Below, piece by piece: positions 1 to 10,991 of a stretch of 64,000 nt of DNA; within the stretch, counting starts at the first letter, position 1; each line of letters starts with the position of its first letter. Below the pieces are notes generated by a model. The model had not been told where the DNA came from, did no database searches, and saw only the letters and a list, made by a program, of their open reading frames with translations. The position numbers were made by a program, and so were the translations under genes. This stretch comes from Triplophysa rosa (lineage: Eukaryota; Chordata; Actinopteri; Cypriniformes; Nemacheilidae), in assembly GCF_024868665.1 (NCBI RefSeq), contig NC_079914.1:5461189-5525188 (forward strand), read 5' to 3'.

Positions 1-174
1 TACAAATATGTATATCACATTTATTTCTTAATGATTTTAATGATTCTTATTTATTAATGATTTTATTAAAAACAATTTAAGGTTTAATAATTTAATATTA
101 ATATTATCATTATCATACACTCCTAACAAATTAACAGTACAGTATATTTTTAACCTTGGAACAAATGCACTTAC

Positions 175-641
175 CAATGATGTTCAGTCTTGTGCTGTGA
201 CTGAGTTTAGGAGGTGTATCTGTGTTCATACAGTAATAAACTCCTAACTCATCTACAGTGACGTTATATATGACCAGACGATGTTTAGATTGTACTGAAT
301 ATTTGTTTTTCAGTGTTTTATTAAAGTAATGGGCTGACTTTGAGAATGAGCGCAGTATCACTGTAGGAGAATCTGATTGTTTCAATAAAATCCAATAAAC
401 TTCATTTGCATCCAGATCACAGTTTATAGTCACATTCTGTCCCAAATCAGTCAGTTGATCTAAAGCCTCTGTAGCTTGACACCAAATTAATACATCTATA
501 AATGACAATAAAAAACATCATAAAAAACATCATAAAAGTAAAAGCCATAAAAAAATGTATCTAAAAAAAAATTCAAGATTGCAAAACACATGATACAATT
601 CATAACATAAACTCACAAAGCTGAATTTGAATAATCCTCAT
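175..641 (-). CDS. V-set Ig receptor, family 1, partial (exons 1-2)
   Basis: Two exons are visible on the minus strand: exon 1 at 641-617 (25 nt, ATG plus start of a signal peptide, donor GTGAG) and exon 2 at 495-175 (321 nt, phase 1-1, preceded by AG and followed by GTAAG). Exon 2 encodes a V-type Ig domain: first Cys in TINCDLD, Trp in VYWIL, second Cys in the ELGVYYC motif, then a J-like tail ending STRLNIIG. It is two codons shorter than its paralogues in the C'-D region (FSKSAHYFNK). The stalk/TM and tail exons would lie beyond the left edge. The frame is open. It closely matches the copies at 39.3, 41.9 and 48.5 kb. A cell-surface immune receptor of the teleost NITR-like or CD300-like sort is the likely role; the exact family is not certain. 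Confidence 0.8.
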
Positions 642-1258
642 ATTGTAGACTTGATTAAACTAATTCTAAATTCTGCTGCCCTCCACACAGCATTTAAATG
701 AACCCTTCTGCAGAGCTCTGACACAAAGACAGGAACAACTTTTTTCATTTCAAAGCAGAGGAAGTAGCCTATGTCAAGTTTGCTCTGAACACGTTGTACT
801 CTCTCTTTTTTCCCCACACACAGAATGGGCACAAAATACTATTATTATTGAATAATAATAATAATAATGGTGTAATAAAAATAATTCAATACAAAAATGT
901 GAGTTTTACCAAGGTGACAAAACAACGATAAATAGCTACCATAACCTCGCCCCTAAACCTAACGTCACAGGGGAAAAGTGAAATCATAACAAAACATACG
1001 AATGAGATCATAGGAAATTGGAATTTACACAAATGAGCCACCTTGTAAAATAGGTATGAATTTCCATCAGATTGCATATATTCATGCATATGAAAGATAA
1101 TGCGTATCAAAATACGTTACATTGAAAGTCTTCCTGGGTGACATGAAAAAAATGATGTGTCTGGGGCACAAAAAAAGGGGAAATTCATGTCAGTGAACAC
1201 CGGCGTTTGTCTTCTCCTTTACTCATTAAGGCTGCAATGTCCAATCTCTTCCACAGAG
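642..1258. other. No gene seen; 5' flank of the edge Ig gene
   Basis: AT-rich sequence upstream of the minus-strand Ig gene. The first 200 bases resemble the 5' flank of the family-1 gene at 49 kb (both carry CAGAGGAAGT and GCTCTGACAC). An ATT/AAT-rich run sits near 841-885. No coding feature is supported. Confidence 0.5.
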
Positions 1259-1451
1259 TGTCATGGTTCTGCCCCATCTTGTATTGCTTTTCTTGATCTT
1301 GTGGCAGAGCCATGGCAGAACCTCTTGTTTCATGTGGAGAGAGGCGTTTTGGCCGTATTGGCTTGCCATACTCTCTCCAGGTCTCCTCATTGTTCCTGCC
1401 CTCTTGTTTCCTGTTAGTGCTCGTTATTAGTTCATGCCCCGCACCTGTTAC

Positions 1452-1565
1452 CTGTCATGAAATACGTGGTGGAGAACCCAAATGCAGGCAGGCAGTGATT
1501 AAGGGGTTAACCCCTTAATCACTGCCTGCCTGCATTTGGGTTCTCCACCACGTATTTCATGACAG
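1452..1565. repeat. 114-bp perfect palindrome
   Basis: The centre lies between 1508 and 1509. Every base from 1452 to 1508 is complementary to its mirror position from 1565 to 1509, giving two 57-bp arms with no spacer. Each arm is the last 56 bp of the LTR plus one base. It arises where inverted LTR ends meet in the nested element. Confidence 0.95.
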
Positions 1566-1566
1566 A

Positions 1567-2774
1567 ATGACCGACCCCAATCAGAACCCAGCGGGCAGCA
1601 AGATGGACGGCACGGCGTCGTCCTCACGGTCCGCTCAAGCCCGCTTGCTGCTAGGTTCCGCCAGGGGAACTACGGGAATCGGGAGTTCGCCGGGGCATTC
1701 TCGGCGGTGGCTGAGACGGCTGAGTTCAACGAGGCAGAGTTGAAGACGATCTTCAACTGCTGCCTCACTCAGCGCCTCACCCCGTCTGAGAAGAGGCTGC
1801 TGGGTCCCCTAGGGTTTGTGGCAATGGTCAGGTTCGTGGCCAACCGGGACGATCCCGGGGGTGGGGTTCCACGTGGGACTTCCACCTCGCGGTCGATCAC
1901 GCCGGAGGGCCTCGACCTGACTGCCGCTGCCCCGGGGGACTCGGTACCCTCCGGCTTGAGCTCCACGGTCCCCGTTCACTCTGGTGGCGCCGGGAGCGAG
2001 CGGGAGGGAGGGGATCCGGGGATGACGTCGGCTGATTCCTCCGCTGCGGAACTCCCTCCGGTCCCCACGGATTCGCCAAGGTCGGCTTTGGATCCGGTGG
2101 TGCGGAGAAGGAGGGAGAGGCACAGCGGAGGAGCGTCCACGCCGGTGCAGCCGGCATCCAGTCCGCTGCGGCCGGCGTCCAGTCCGGTGCGGCCGGCGTC
2201 CAGTCCGGTGCAACCGGCGTCCAGTCCGGTGCAACCGGCGTCCAGTCCGGTGGTCCAGCCGGCGTCCAGTCCGGTGCAGCCGGCGTCCAGTCCGGTGCAG
2301 CCGGCGTCCCAGCCGGTGATCCAGCCGGCGTCCAGTCCAGTGTCCAGTCCGGTGCAGCTGGTGTCCAGTCCGGTGCAGCCGGCGTCCTGTCCAGTGTCCA
2401 GTCCGGTGCAGCCGGCGTCCAGTCGTGTGTCCAGTCGTGTGTCCAGTCGTGTGTCCAGTCATGTGTCCAGTCCGGCGGTCCAGCAGGCGTCCAGTCCGGC
2501 GGTGCAGCCGGCATCCAGTCCGGCGGTCCAGCCGGCGTCAAGCCCTGCCCAGCCGGCGGTCCAGCCGGCGTCAAGCCCTGCCCAGCCGGCCTTCCAGCCG
2601 GCGTCAAGCCCTGCCCAGCCGGCCTTCCAGCCGGCGTCAAGCCCTGCCCAGCCGGCCAACCAGCCGGCGTCAAGCCCTGCCCAGCCGGCCATCCAGCCGG
2701 CGTCAAGCCCTGCCCAGCCGGCCTTCCAGCCGGCCTCTTGTCCGGCAGTGTTAACACAAAAGACTTTATTTTAA
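1567..2774 (+). pseudogene. Decayed gag-like ORF of an LTR retroelement
   Basis: Directly after the LTR 3' end a reading frame starts at 1567 (MTDPNQNPAGSK...). It shifts near 1640-1660 into the frame that stays open to 2774. The conserved-looking part is about 70 residues around GNYGNREFAGAF and LTPSEKRLLGPLGF, and the rest is Pro/Ser-rich tandem repeat. No Cys-His knuckle, protease or reverse transcriptase remains. The open frame reads into the adjacent LTR (TQKTLF). Gag identity is inferred from its position after the LTR, so the family is uncertain. An ATG is lacking in the main frame near 1707 (it reads GTG). Confidence 0.5.
2140..2745. repeat. Hierarchical GC-rich minisatellite
   Basis: Three successive units occur: a 21-bp unit coding PASSPVQ (about 2145-2420), a 12-bp unit coding VSSR (about 2424-2465), then a 33-bp unit coding PASSPAQPAFQ and variants (about 2540-2740). 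All unit lengths are multiples of three, so the plus frame stays open and long spurious frames also appear on the minus strand. Confidence 0.9.
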
Positions 2775-3628
2775 CAAACACAAAACAAGGACCCGCGATG
2801 GGGTAAAACAGCAACAAGAAATAATAAACAAGCACAGAACGAAGACTGACTAAACACTAGACTGAATAAACACTTGACAAACTAAACTAAACTAAACTAA
2901 ACTAAACACTTACTAGACGATGACACAGCTACAACAGGAACAGGCAATAACGCTAACGCTGGACGAGAACAAAACAACTGAAGACAGCACATAGCACACG
3001 CAATGACCGACACAGGACAAAGAAACATGAGGGTATTAAGTAGGGAAGACAGACAAAGGATAACAACACGGGGCAGGTGTGGGTAATTAAACACTCAGGG
3101 AAAGATAACGAGGAAACGAGATGGCGGGAACAGAGACGAGACACTGGAGAGAACGTATATTATTGTCAAAAGGACAACAATATGTTTCTCTCCACACATA
3201 ACCAAAGACTTTGTCATGGCTCTGCTACAGGACCAAGAAAAACATGACTAAATGAAGCAGAGCCATGACATTACCTCTTGATTTATCCCCTTTATAATGC
3301 CCTTGTGTTTTCTGTCCCATGCTGGTTCATTGTGCGTGTATGTGTCATTTGTCTGGTGAGTTCCTGTCCGTGTCTTGTCTTGTCTTGTCTAGTCTAGTCT
3401 AGTCTAGTCTAGTCTAGTGTCGTCCTTGTTAATTTCTATCTCCAGTTTGGTCAGTGTAGTTAGTCTCAGTCCTGTCTTGTCATGTCGTGTTATCCCCTTG
3501 TTTTATTATGCTACCCCCACGTGGGTCTTTGTTTTGTACTTTTGTGAATAAATGTCCTGTTAACCCCTTACTCGCTGTCTGCACTTGGGTCCTCTCTCCT
3601 TGTCTCACCACCCGTTCATGACACAGAG

Positions 3629-4162
3629 CTTTAATGTTCTGTGTAGAGTTGAAACGGGTTAGATACGTTTTGTTTTCTCAGCGGATTTGCACGTATGATC
3701 AGCTCTGTGCTATCGTGTCTCTTAAATGGAGCACACTCATGTGCAACCGGTCGCGTGACACTAACGCGAAATTAAGACTTTAATGTAAATGGTTACACTG
3801 TCTGGATCATCCCCCATCTCCCATCTAGTACATTATGCATCATTCATCATGTAGGACATAATAAATGTGCGAACAAGTGGCTGATTTGAGGCACCACTTC
3901 AGCAGCTCTCATAGTGAAGGGGGCGGGACTCTTCCGATTATAAAGCAGATTTGATTGGACGAGACCTTTGAAGAGAGGCTAAAGTGTAGCGTGATGTCGT
4001 GGATTTTAAATTTATTCTAGATTTGTTTGCAACGGCTATATCTCCTAAATGCGAATTTTGTCAGGGCTTGATAGCATATCAGTTTATTGACGTCATTACG
4101 GCTCACTCATTTTTAATAAAAGGAAAAAAAACTTTCGTTTTGATTTCACTAGGTCTTTAACC
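3629..4162. other. No gene seen; flank of the family-2 pseudogene
   Basis: Unique-looking sequence. From about 4163 to 4330 it becomes homologous to 25573-25746, the region around exon 2 of the intact family-2 gene. No counterpart of the 11-nt start exon was found here. Confidence 0.4.
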
Positions 4163-4224
4163 CTTGTCTCTGAAACCGGTCAATAGGAACTCAACCCGTT
4201 ATTTGTTTATTTATTATTTTACAG

Positions 4225-4653
4225 TTACTTCAGCATCTGTCTGTTTGCACTGCTGATAAACAGAGGTAAGCAGCTAAAAACTAAAATTGAGAGGTGAGTT
4301 TGTGCCACATCAAAAGTGCCAGTTTGTATATTTGCACATTTGTTCTGTTTTCTTTTGTTTCAGTGTCCCTGCAGGTTTTGGGATTTACTGGAGATTATTT
4401 TGTCTTGCAGTGTTCTTCCAGTGATATTGACCACAAACATTCTGACATTACTGTTTACTGGAGACATAACGGCAGCCTGAATGTGTACGACATCATTAAT
4501 GGCAAGAGTTCAGTAGAAGACCAGAGCCCTAGATACAATAACAGATTATGAGAAAGGACACTTCAACATCACACTCAGCAGTCTCTCGAAGCCGGAAATA
4601 TCAGTGCTACATCACACATTTATATGAACTTGTGAATGTACAGTTGGTCAAAA
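4225..4653 (+). pseudogene. Family-2 V-set Ig receptor pseudogene
   Basis: Exon 2 (4225-4265, signal peptide) and a damaged V exon (from 4364, AG-TGTCCCTGCAG) correspond to exons of the intact gene at 25156-30037. The V exon lacks 20 nt after AATAACAG (near 4548), which shifts the frame. It also has a further small deletion that removes the THTDAG-like segment before the second Cys. The intron between the exons is only 98 bp, against about 2.1 kb in the intact paralogue. The junction falls at GTATATT, so about 2 kb has been lost, or was gained in the other copy. The end of the exon is broken by a hAT-like repeat, and no TM exon follows. Confidence 0.85.
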
Positions 4654-5808
4654 AATGGGGAAAAAATGTACTTTTTAAGTAAAATTAAAAGTGTGTACTT
4701 TTACTCTTACTTGAGTAAATTTCTAATAGAAAATCTGTACTTTTACTTCGTTACATAATTTACACTGCGTGACGTTCCTTCATTTTAAAATATGCTTTTC
4801 AAAACTCGTTGTTTATTTCAAGGTTGTCGTCTCTTTTTACGGGCATTCCCGAGTGATCGATTCTTTTGAGTCGATTCTTTTGAAAGCATTAATTGAACAA
4901 TGGGCAAAACCATTTGAATAGGCTAATGAATCAGTTCAAATGATTTGTTCAGTTCGCAGCACGATCTGAATCATCTGAAGCAGGATTACTCACTCCTCGT
5001 AGCGCGAAACTTAAGAACACGCAGAACACAAAGAGCGTTGGATGAAGTGGATATTAATCTATATCTATACAATCAAAACTGCAAATGTGTCATATTGTTT
5101 GCCAGCGGTGATATATGCCCGCCATATGCGCGCACCCGCGCCAGTCAGACACAACAACATGCGCGTTACCTGTCAGACACAGAGACGTGGGCTTGCAGAA
5201 ATATACATTTGAAGAACAGAAGGAAGAAAACTTGTTGATGGGCGTGTGGTTCACTGTTTACTGTTTGTTTACAAGTAAGAGCGTTTCACAACACACACGT
5301 GACACAACACGAGAAAACATGAGCTTTGTTCAAAAATGTGTATTTCATTTAAGAGAGCACTGCAGATGTTCTAGATCATCTTAGGAAATGCTCTGAGTTT
5401 AGTTCATGCTTTAGTTTGACATGGTCTATTATTCTAAATAAGTTGTGTAAACTACATTGACATCAGGACTAGATGAAATTTACAGAAATGCTTGTCTCTT
5501 CTGTGTTTGTCTATTCTTTAGTCTCTCTAGTATATTGCAAAGATATCTGCTTATGATAATTAAAAATATTGATTAAAATGTAATATTAAAATATTGGCGT
5601 TAATATTAATTTTATGTAGTAGGCCTATATAATCAGATACAAAGTAACTAAGTAACTAGCTACTTGAGTAGTTTTTTCATTGCATACTTTTTTACTTTTA
5701 CTCAAGTAAATTTTAAAATAGTGACTTTTACTTTTACTTGAGTAACAATTTCTCTAGTTACTTGTACTTTTACTTGAGTAAAGATTTTGGCTACTCTACC
5801 CACCTCTG
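4654..5808. mobile_element. Non-autonomous hAT-like repeat
   Basis: Both flanks are built of ACTTGAGTAA-type motifs (about 4660-4760 and 5645-5808) and the right end reads CACCTCTG, the usual terminus of a fish hAT family. The left terminus is degenerate and merges with the broken V exon. The interior (4850-5640) shows no transposase frame. Confidence 0.6.
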
Positions 5809-5814
5809 CAGGTA

Positions 5815-6900
5815 AGTTGCTATTTTCTATATACATGACATCCCTAGGCTCTGTCATTCGGAAACATGGCTATTCCTATCACTGCTATATGGATGATACA
5901 CCACTCCACCTGTCATTTCAGCCTGACGATCCGACTGTTTCTACATGCATTTCAGCATGCCTAGCCGACATTTCTCTCTGGATGAACGACCATCACCTGC
6001 AGCTGAACCTTGCAAAAACAAAACTGCTTGTAATCCCAGCCAACACAAAGATTCATCACAACTTCTTAATTCAACTGGGCTCATCAACCATCACATCTTC
6101 CAGAACGGCCAGAAACCTGGGAGTGGTGATTGACGATCAGCTTAACTTCACTGATCATGTTGCCAGCACCACCCGGTCCTGTAGATTCATCCGCTAAAAT
6201 AATAGGAAAATTAGACCTTTTCTATCCGAGCATGCTACTCAAGTCCTAGTCCAGGCTCTTGTTCTGTCCAGACTGGACTACTGCAATGCGCTACTGGCTG
6301 GACTTCCAGCTTGCACAACCAAACCTCTACAGATGATCCAGAATGCGGTGGCAAGAGTGGTCTTCATTGAACCGAAGAGAGCAAACGTCACTCCTCTCTT
6401 CATTAAGTTACATTGGCTTCCTATAGTCGCTCGAATCAAATTCAAGACTCTGCTCCTGGCCTACAAGACCACCACTGATTTGGTACCCCCTTATCTTCAC
6501 TCGCTAATGCAGACTTATATACCCGCCAGATCCCTACGCTCTGCAAACGAACAACGTCTTGTGGTGCCATCCCAAAAAGGTAAAAAATCTCTCTCACGTA
6601 CCTTCTCAGGATCGGTTCCACATTTATGGAATGATCTGCCCGCTGCTACAAGATCAGCAGATTCTGTGGCCATCTTTAAGAATCGTCTGAAAACACATCT
6701 CTTCCGTCAACACCTGACTGATCAGTTCTGACTTCTATCTCTTTTCTACACTTTCAAAAAAAAAAAAAAACCCTTAGCTCTGTATACTGTGATAGGCTAT
6801 GAGAGACCAATTTTCTTTTATTGCACTTATGCTTTTTGTTGTCCTTATGTTGTATGAAAGATAGAACTGTATATAAACAGAATCTAACCAACACTGTAGA
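5815..6900 (+). mobile_element. 5'-truncated L2-like LINE, decayed reverse transcriptase
   Basis: Fragments of one reverse transcriptase C-terminal region appear in order: FSIYMTSLGSVIRKHG, a YxDD box reading YMDDT, LQLNLAKTKLLV, RNLGVVIDD, then after a stop near 6195 RPFLSEHA, LDYCNALLAGLP, HWLPIVARIKFKTL and SLSRTFSGSVPHLWNDLP. These are the characteristic blocks of fish L2-clade LINEs. The frame is interrupted by a stop at about 6195-6197, the 5' end is missing, and an A-rich tract at 6754-6768 lies in the 3' part. It is not functional. Confidence 0.85.
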
Positions 6901-7744
6901 CTCAAACATATGTTTTGCATTATTTAACAAATATTTTCATGCTCAACAGCGCCCCACGTTTTTCCAATGTAAATCTGTGGTGAAAAAGTATGGAAGTATG
7001 GAAGTGCAGAACAGTCTGGGAAACAGCCAAATGGGCAGAATTAAGGCCGCCCCTCTGGTTTTCACCTTATGAGAACATAATTTCAGACAATGCTAATCAA
7101 TTGAATAAATCGTTAAAGGTCCAATTAGGTTTTTTTGGAGGATCTATTGATAGAAATGCAATATAATATACATACTGTAACTACGTCTTCAGAGGTGAAT
7201 AAAGACCTTACATAATTGATTGCATTGCCATCCATGGAGGAGTCAGAAAGCTTCCAAAACTACCTTAATTAGCATTCTGGGGAAAAACTGAGGTCCTAGA
7301 GATGTTAAACTACTTGAGGGTGGGTAATTAATGGCAGGATTTTCATTTTTGGGCAGAGGTTCCCTTTAATTAGTAAACACGATAATAAAACATCTGTTTT
7401 AGGATGGCATTCTACATGTGATTGTAACACAAGTCCGCTCTTTGCTTTCTTAGAATTGAGAAACGGCCAAACTAAAAACGGAGAGGAAGACTTGGAGCAT
7501 TCGCATAAACCTTGTTGTATACAAACCCAACACAACAACAAGTAGACGTGGGGTGATGACATCATTGTTTCAGAAAATATATGGGTTGGCTGTACACATG
7601 AAAATGCAAGGTGTCGTTTTCAGATTGATCCACACTGGGATCCGGTTTCAAAAAATAGCAGTTTCAGGCTCCCAAAACGCCAGATCCATCTGGACGAAAT
7701 GCAGATTCTTTTACGCATACAGCGAAACTCGTCTCTGTGTGGAC
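6901..7744. other. No gene seen
   Basis: Moderately AT-rich sequence. The short open frames lack any recognisable domain, and I see no RNA gene or clear terminal repeats. Confidence 0.4.
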
Positions 7745-8445
7745 AGTCTCTTATGTCGCTTTCACACTTGAAGATTGGTTCGAAACGGGACGCGGTTCGC
7801 ATGAAAAATCGCTAATGTGAAAGCTGTCAAGCGAACCCAGGTGCGCACCTGGCTACCGAACCCGAGACTACCTGGAGGAGGTGGTCTGAGTTCGGTTTCT
7901 CTCGAACTGTGGCGGGGTTCGCATGAATATGAAAGCAACACGGACCTGGGTGCGCAATTGATGTGGAAGTAAAGTGACCTGCGCATGCATTTAAGCCGAT
8001 TACGATGTAATTTCCTTCAATAAAACACATGTAAGAGATGATAGTGGTGATGATTTACCTTGGATTCGAGCGAGAGTGCAGACTGCATCGTATTTCAGCA
8101 TTGCGAGTGGAATCAGAGCAGCAGGTCAATGGTAATCCACTGTTTTCTCAAAATAGTCTGTTTGCAAGCAGCAGAAAGCCGCCTGCATGCAACGCGCATA
8201 CAGTAAACCCAAATGTCATTTACTGTGCTGCGCATAATAGCACCAAATTATATATATATATATATTATATATAATAAAAACACAATATATTGATCCGTGT
8301 TATGATTTCTGTCATGTGCCGTGCACATTTTTGATGACGTAAGACGAACGCAAACGCACCAGGGTTCGACAGAATCAAGTTGAGTCTGAAACCAAACCAA
8401 CGCTGCGGCAAACGAGGCCAATCTGAAAACGCCCTTAGACTTTAA
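7745..8445. mobile_element. Possible MITE-like repeat
   Basis: The left edge (GTCGCTTTCACACTTG near 7753) and right edge (AATCTGAAAACGCCC near 8421) are imperfect inverted repeats. The interior has several GGTTCG/CGAACC motifs and a TA microsatellite. No target-site duplication could be fixed, so the limits are approximate. Confidence 0.3.
8249..8275. repeat. TA microsatellite
   Basis: A run of about 13 TA units with one interruption. Confidence 0.8.
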
Positions 8446-10558
8446 ACTGTAAATTTGACCTATCCTACGATACGACAGAGAATCTGCCCCACCTAAAATT
8501 ATAGCCATACATATTTTAGATTAAATGATGGAGATGCATTAACTTAGACTCAACAGAAAATATTTTTGTCACCTTCCATTAAATTGTTTACATGAACATG
8601 CAACAAGTTGTAATGACTTTAATTAACATGCAAAACTCATATAGAAATTCTCACAGTCACTAGCCGCAGTGCCCTTATACTCCACAAGAGGGCACTCCCA
8701 TCACTCGGACTCATTAAACTACACTTCCCCTAATTCTTAGCTGGACTTTTAAATTAATCTGCATAACCGGTGTCTTGTTATCTTGTTTGGCCAGCCTATA
8801 TATACTTAGTTCACTTAGTCACTCATTGAAGTCTTGTTGGTTTTTACGCTGCATTTTTGAGCATTTCTCTATTGAATTACTTGTGTTTTGATTCTTGGAC
8901 TTGTTTATTGTTTTATACCTCTGCTTACTGCCCTCAGGGCTGTTCCATAAAACATATGTTGGTAAGTCAGACTTATTGTCGGTCGATTCAGTTTCGTAAA
9001 GCTAACTTAAAATAGTTTGAACTCAGTTACTATGGCAACTTATGCTGGGAGACTAGCCTGGTCCGGGGCAGGCTAACTGTCAGGCTAAGCCTTAGTTGTT
9101 GCTTAACTAGAGGTCATAACATTGATCCGCCAGTAATGTGATGATATTACCACTGATTCTCATCATGCAATATTATATCACTTTATTGAACATTTATAAA
9201 TAAATTTTAAGAATTTAATCAATTAAATAAATTCTAGACCACAATAATAAATTAATATACTGTTTGTTGTCATACATCTGTGTTAGATTATATTGATTTG
9301 ATATCAAATGTTTAAACTAATGTCAATAAAGTTTGAATTTAAACATTACACAATAAATTGATAATAGCTATGAACAGAAATGTTTTACAGAAATTATACT
9401 GGCCAAAAAGATCTAGTATCCAACTCCAAATCATTTAAAATGACCTACAGTTTCCAAAAATGGGATGACTTGTGTGTGTGTGTTGTATATTGTCTGCCTG
9501 AGGTCAGAGAGGCTGCCAATGATAGTTGTAGAAAAGGACTGATAGGGCAATAAGCTTGATGACAATCAAACAGAGTTGGAATTTTCTGCAGCTTTAATCT
9601 TTCACCTTTCCTTCAGATAGTATTTTTTTTTATTGTAGGTTGAAGCTGCTTGCTGGGAGAGAAAGCATACTATTAAATAGTGTTGAAATAACAAGTCCTA
9701 TGTCACTGTCTTATGGCGCTTTTTTTGCATCTTTTTCCAGTTGTTGGAATTTCAGGTTTAACTTTCAACTTCATTATTTTTCTCCCTTTTTTTTATTGCA
9801 TGTCCACATCCAGAGCATCCCTTTTTGTGAGGAGGTACAGCTTGTACACAGTCTTTGTCTTTGCTTTATTCTGTAGGAACAGAAATAATTATTTGATGGG
9901 ATGCTCCTGGCATTTTATATAATGACTTAATATTCCCTTTGTCACATGTGGTCCCAGTCTAAGAGGGGCAAGTCAGTGTCCTGCAGACAATAATATTAGG
10001 AAAATACACAATGTGAGCACCTCACCACACAAGCGGGCCTTCAATCTAATATGCAAACAGTGATTACTGTACCTTAGAACACTGTGAACATACAGTAGAT
10101 ACAGTAGATCTAAAACCAAAATTCAATCTCTGTTTATTGACAATAAATCAGTGCTTTAAACTCTTATACTCACAGGGTTTCTGGTTGTTTTTTTTGTGGC
10201 CAAGATATCGTTATATATGCACATTATACTAAGACATTTACACACCACTGTATTGTAATACATTTTATATTAAAAAACAAGGAACATAGGTTTAACATTT
10301 TTGTATAATATATTTTAATAACCCTTTTCCTTGCTTACTGTTTTAATAAATTGTAGCAAAGATTTAGTATTATTTATTTGTATTAAAATGGGCTATATGA
10401 ATACATTTGAACACTATACTTACTGCATGCATTTAGGAATTTCTTGCCAATCTTTCCCTCTGGTTTTTTATTTGCAGCGGTATTACCTTTGATAGTTTCG
10501 TACCTTTGACGTTTAAATTCTTCACACATTTTGCAGAAGGTGGTGGTAATGCACCAAT
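8446..10558. other. No gene seen
   Basis: AT-rich sequence. 8690-8935 has a TATATATA box and a downstream T-rich stretch that could be an old LTR fragment, but no termini were found. A short GT run lies near 9472. No protein domain is supported. Confidence 0.35.
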
Positions 10559-10559
10559 A

Positions 10560-10991
10560 GGCCCTTTTCACAATGACGTCACTTAACTTCCGCCTTTTCG
10601 CAAAGTGTCATAACATCCTTCTTGCAACAAACAAGAAGAAGAAGAAGAACTTCCATTTTGCTGTCGCGCTGGAATTTAACAACAGTGAAAAAAAACTGAC
10701 AGAACACGTATTCAAGTACTTATCTAGCACCTTCGCTAACACAAATAGAAAACAAAACACTTACCTTCATAATCAAACAGGTACTGTTCAACGAAGAATT
10801 TGAATCCTTTCTCTAGCTTTGATCTTGTCGTTAGCGAAAATTTGTCTGCAAAATGTTGTACATCTAGCCGTATTTGTGGCAGATGTGCAAGGGACAGAAC
10901 TCCATTCTGAGGCGCTAGCAGAAGTAACTTCTTCTTCTTGAGTTTTACTCGCGGCAGAACGGAAGATGCATGACTTCATGTGAAAAGGGTG
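10560..10991. mobile_element. MITE-like element with CCCTTTTCACA ends
   Basis: The left end CCCTTTTCACA (10562-10572) is the inverse of TGTGAAAAGGG (10979-10989). The similarity continues inward with changes: ATGACGTCA against TGAAGTCAT, and CTTCCG on both sides. GAAGAA/TTCTTC runs lie inside. There is no transposase frame and the superfamily is unassigned. Confidence 0.45.

Larger units (their letters stand above)
1453..3270 (-). mobile_element. Nested LTR retroelement with inverted interior
   Basis: A minus-orientation insertion inside the outer LTR, flanked by the 5-bp duplication TTACC (1448-1452 and 3271-3275). Read on the minus strand it begins with an LTR from 3270 down to about 2750. 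It then continues into sequence that is plus-oriented: LTR 3' end 1509-1563, leader and gag-like ORF from 1564. It closes with the LTR 3' end at 1508-1453. Both junctions lie at a GTTAAC hexamer (about 1506-1511 and 2751-2756). The simplest reading is an LTR element that lost most of its interior and then had the middle segment inverted between two GTTAAC sites, or an auto-integration product. Confidence 0.7.
1259..3623 (+). mobile_element. Solo LTR of a Gypsy-like element, split by a nested insertion
   Basis: The outer LTR starts TGTCATGG at 1259 and ends CATGACA at 3623. It is flanked by a perfect 5-bp target-site duplication CAGAG (1254-1258 and 3624-3628). The two halves, 1259-1452 and 3276-3623, join to about 545 bp, matching the 542-bp solo LTR at 47933-48474 in length and in landmarks (TGTCATGG start, inverted GCAGAGCCATG near the 5' end, AATAAA-like signal, CCCCTT near the 3' end). 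The right half contains a short TCTAG tandem array near 3384-3420. The break is occupied by the element at 1453-3270. Confidence 0.8.

Noticed and set aside
1809..2835. Long minus-strand open frames (217 and 312 aa)
   Set aside because: They are mirror translations of the in-frame GC-rich minisatellite and the adjacent LTR, with repetitive DWTPA-type composition and no domain.
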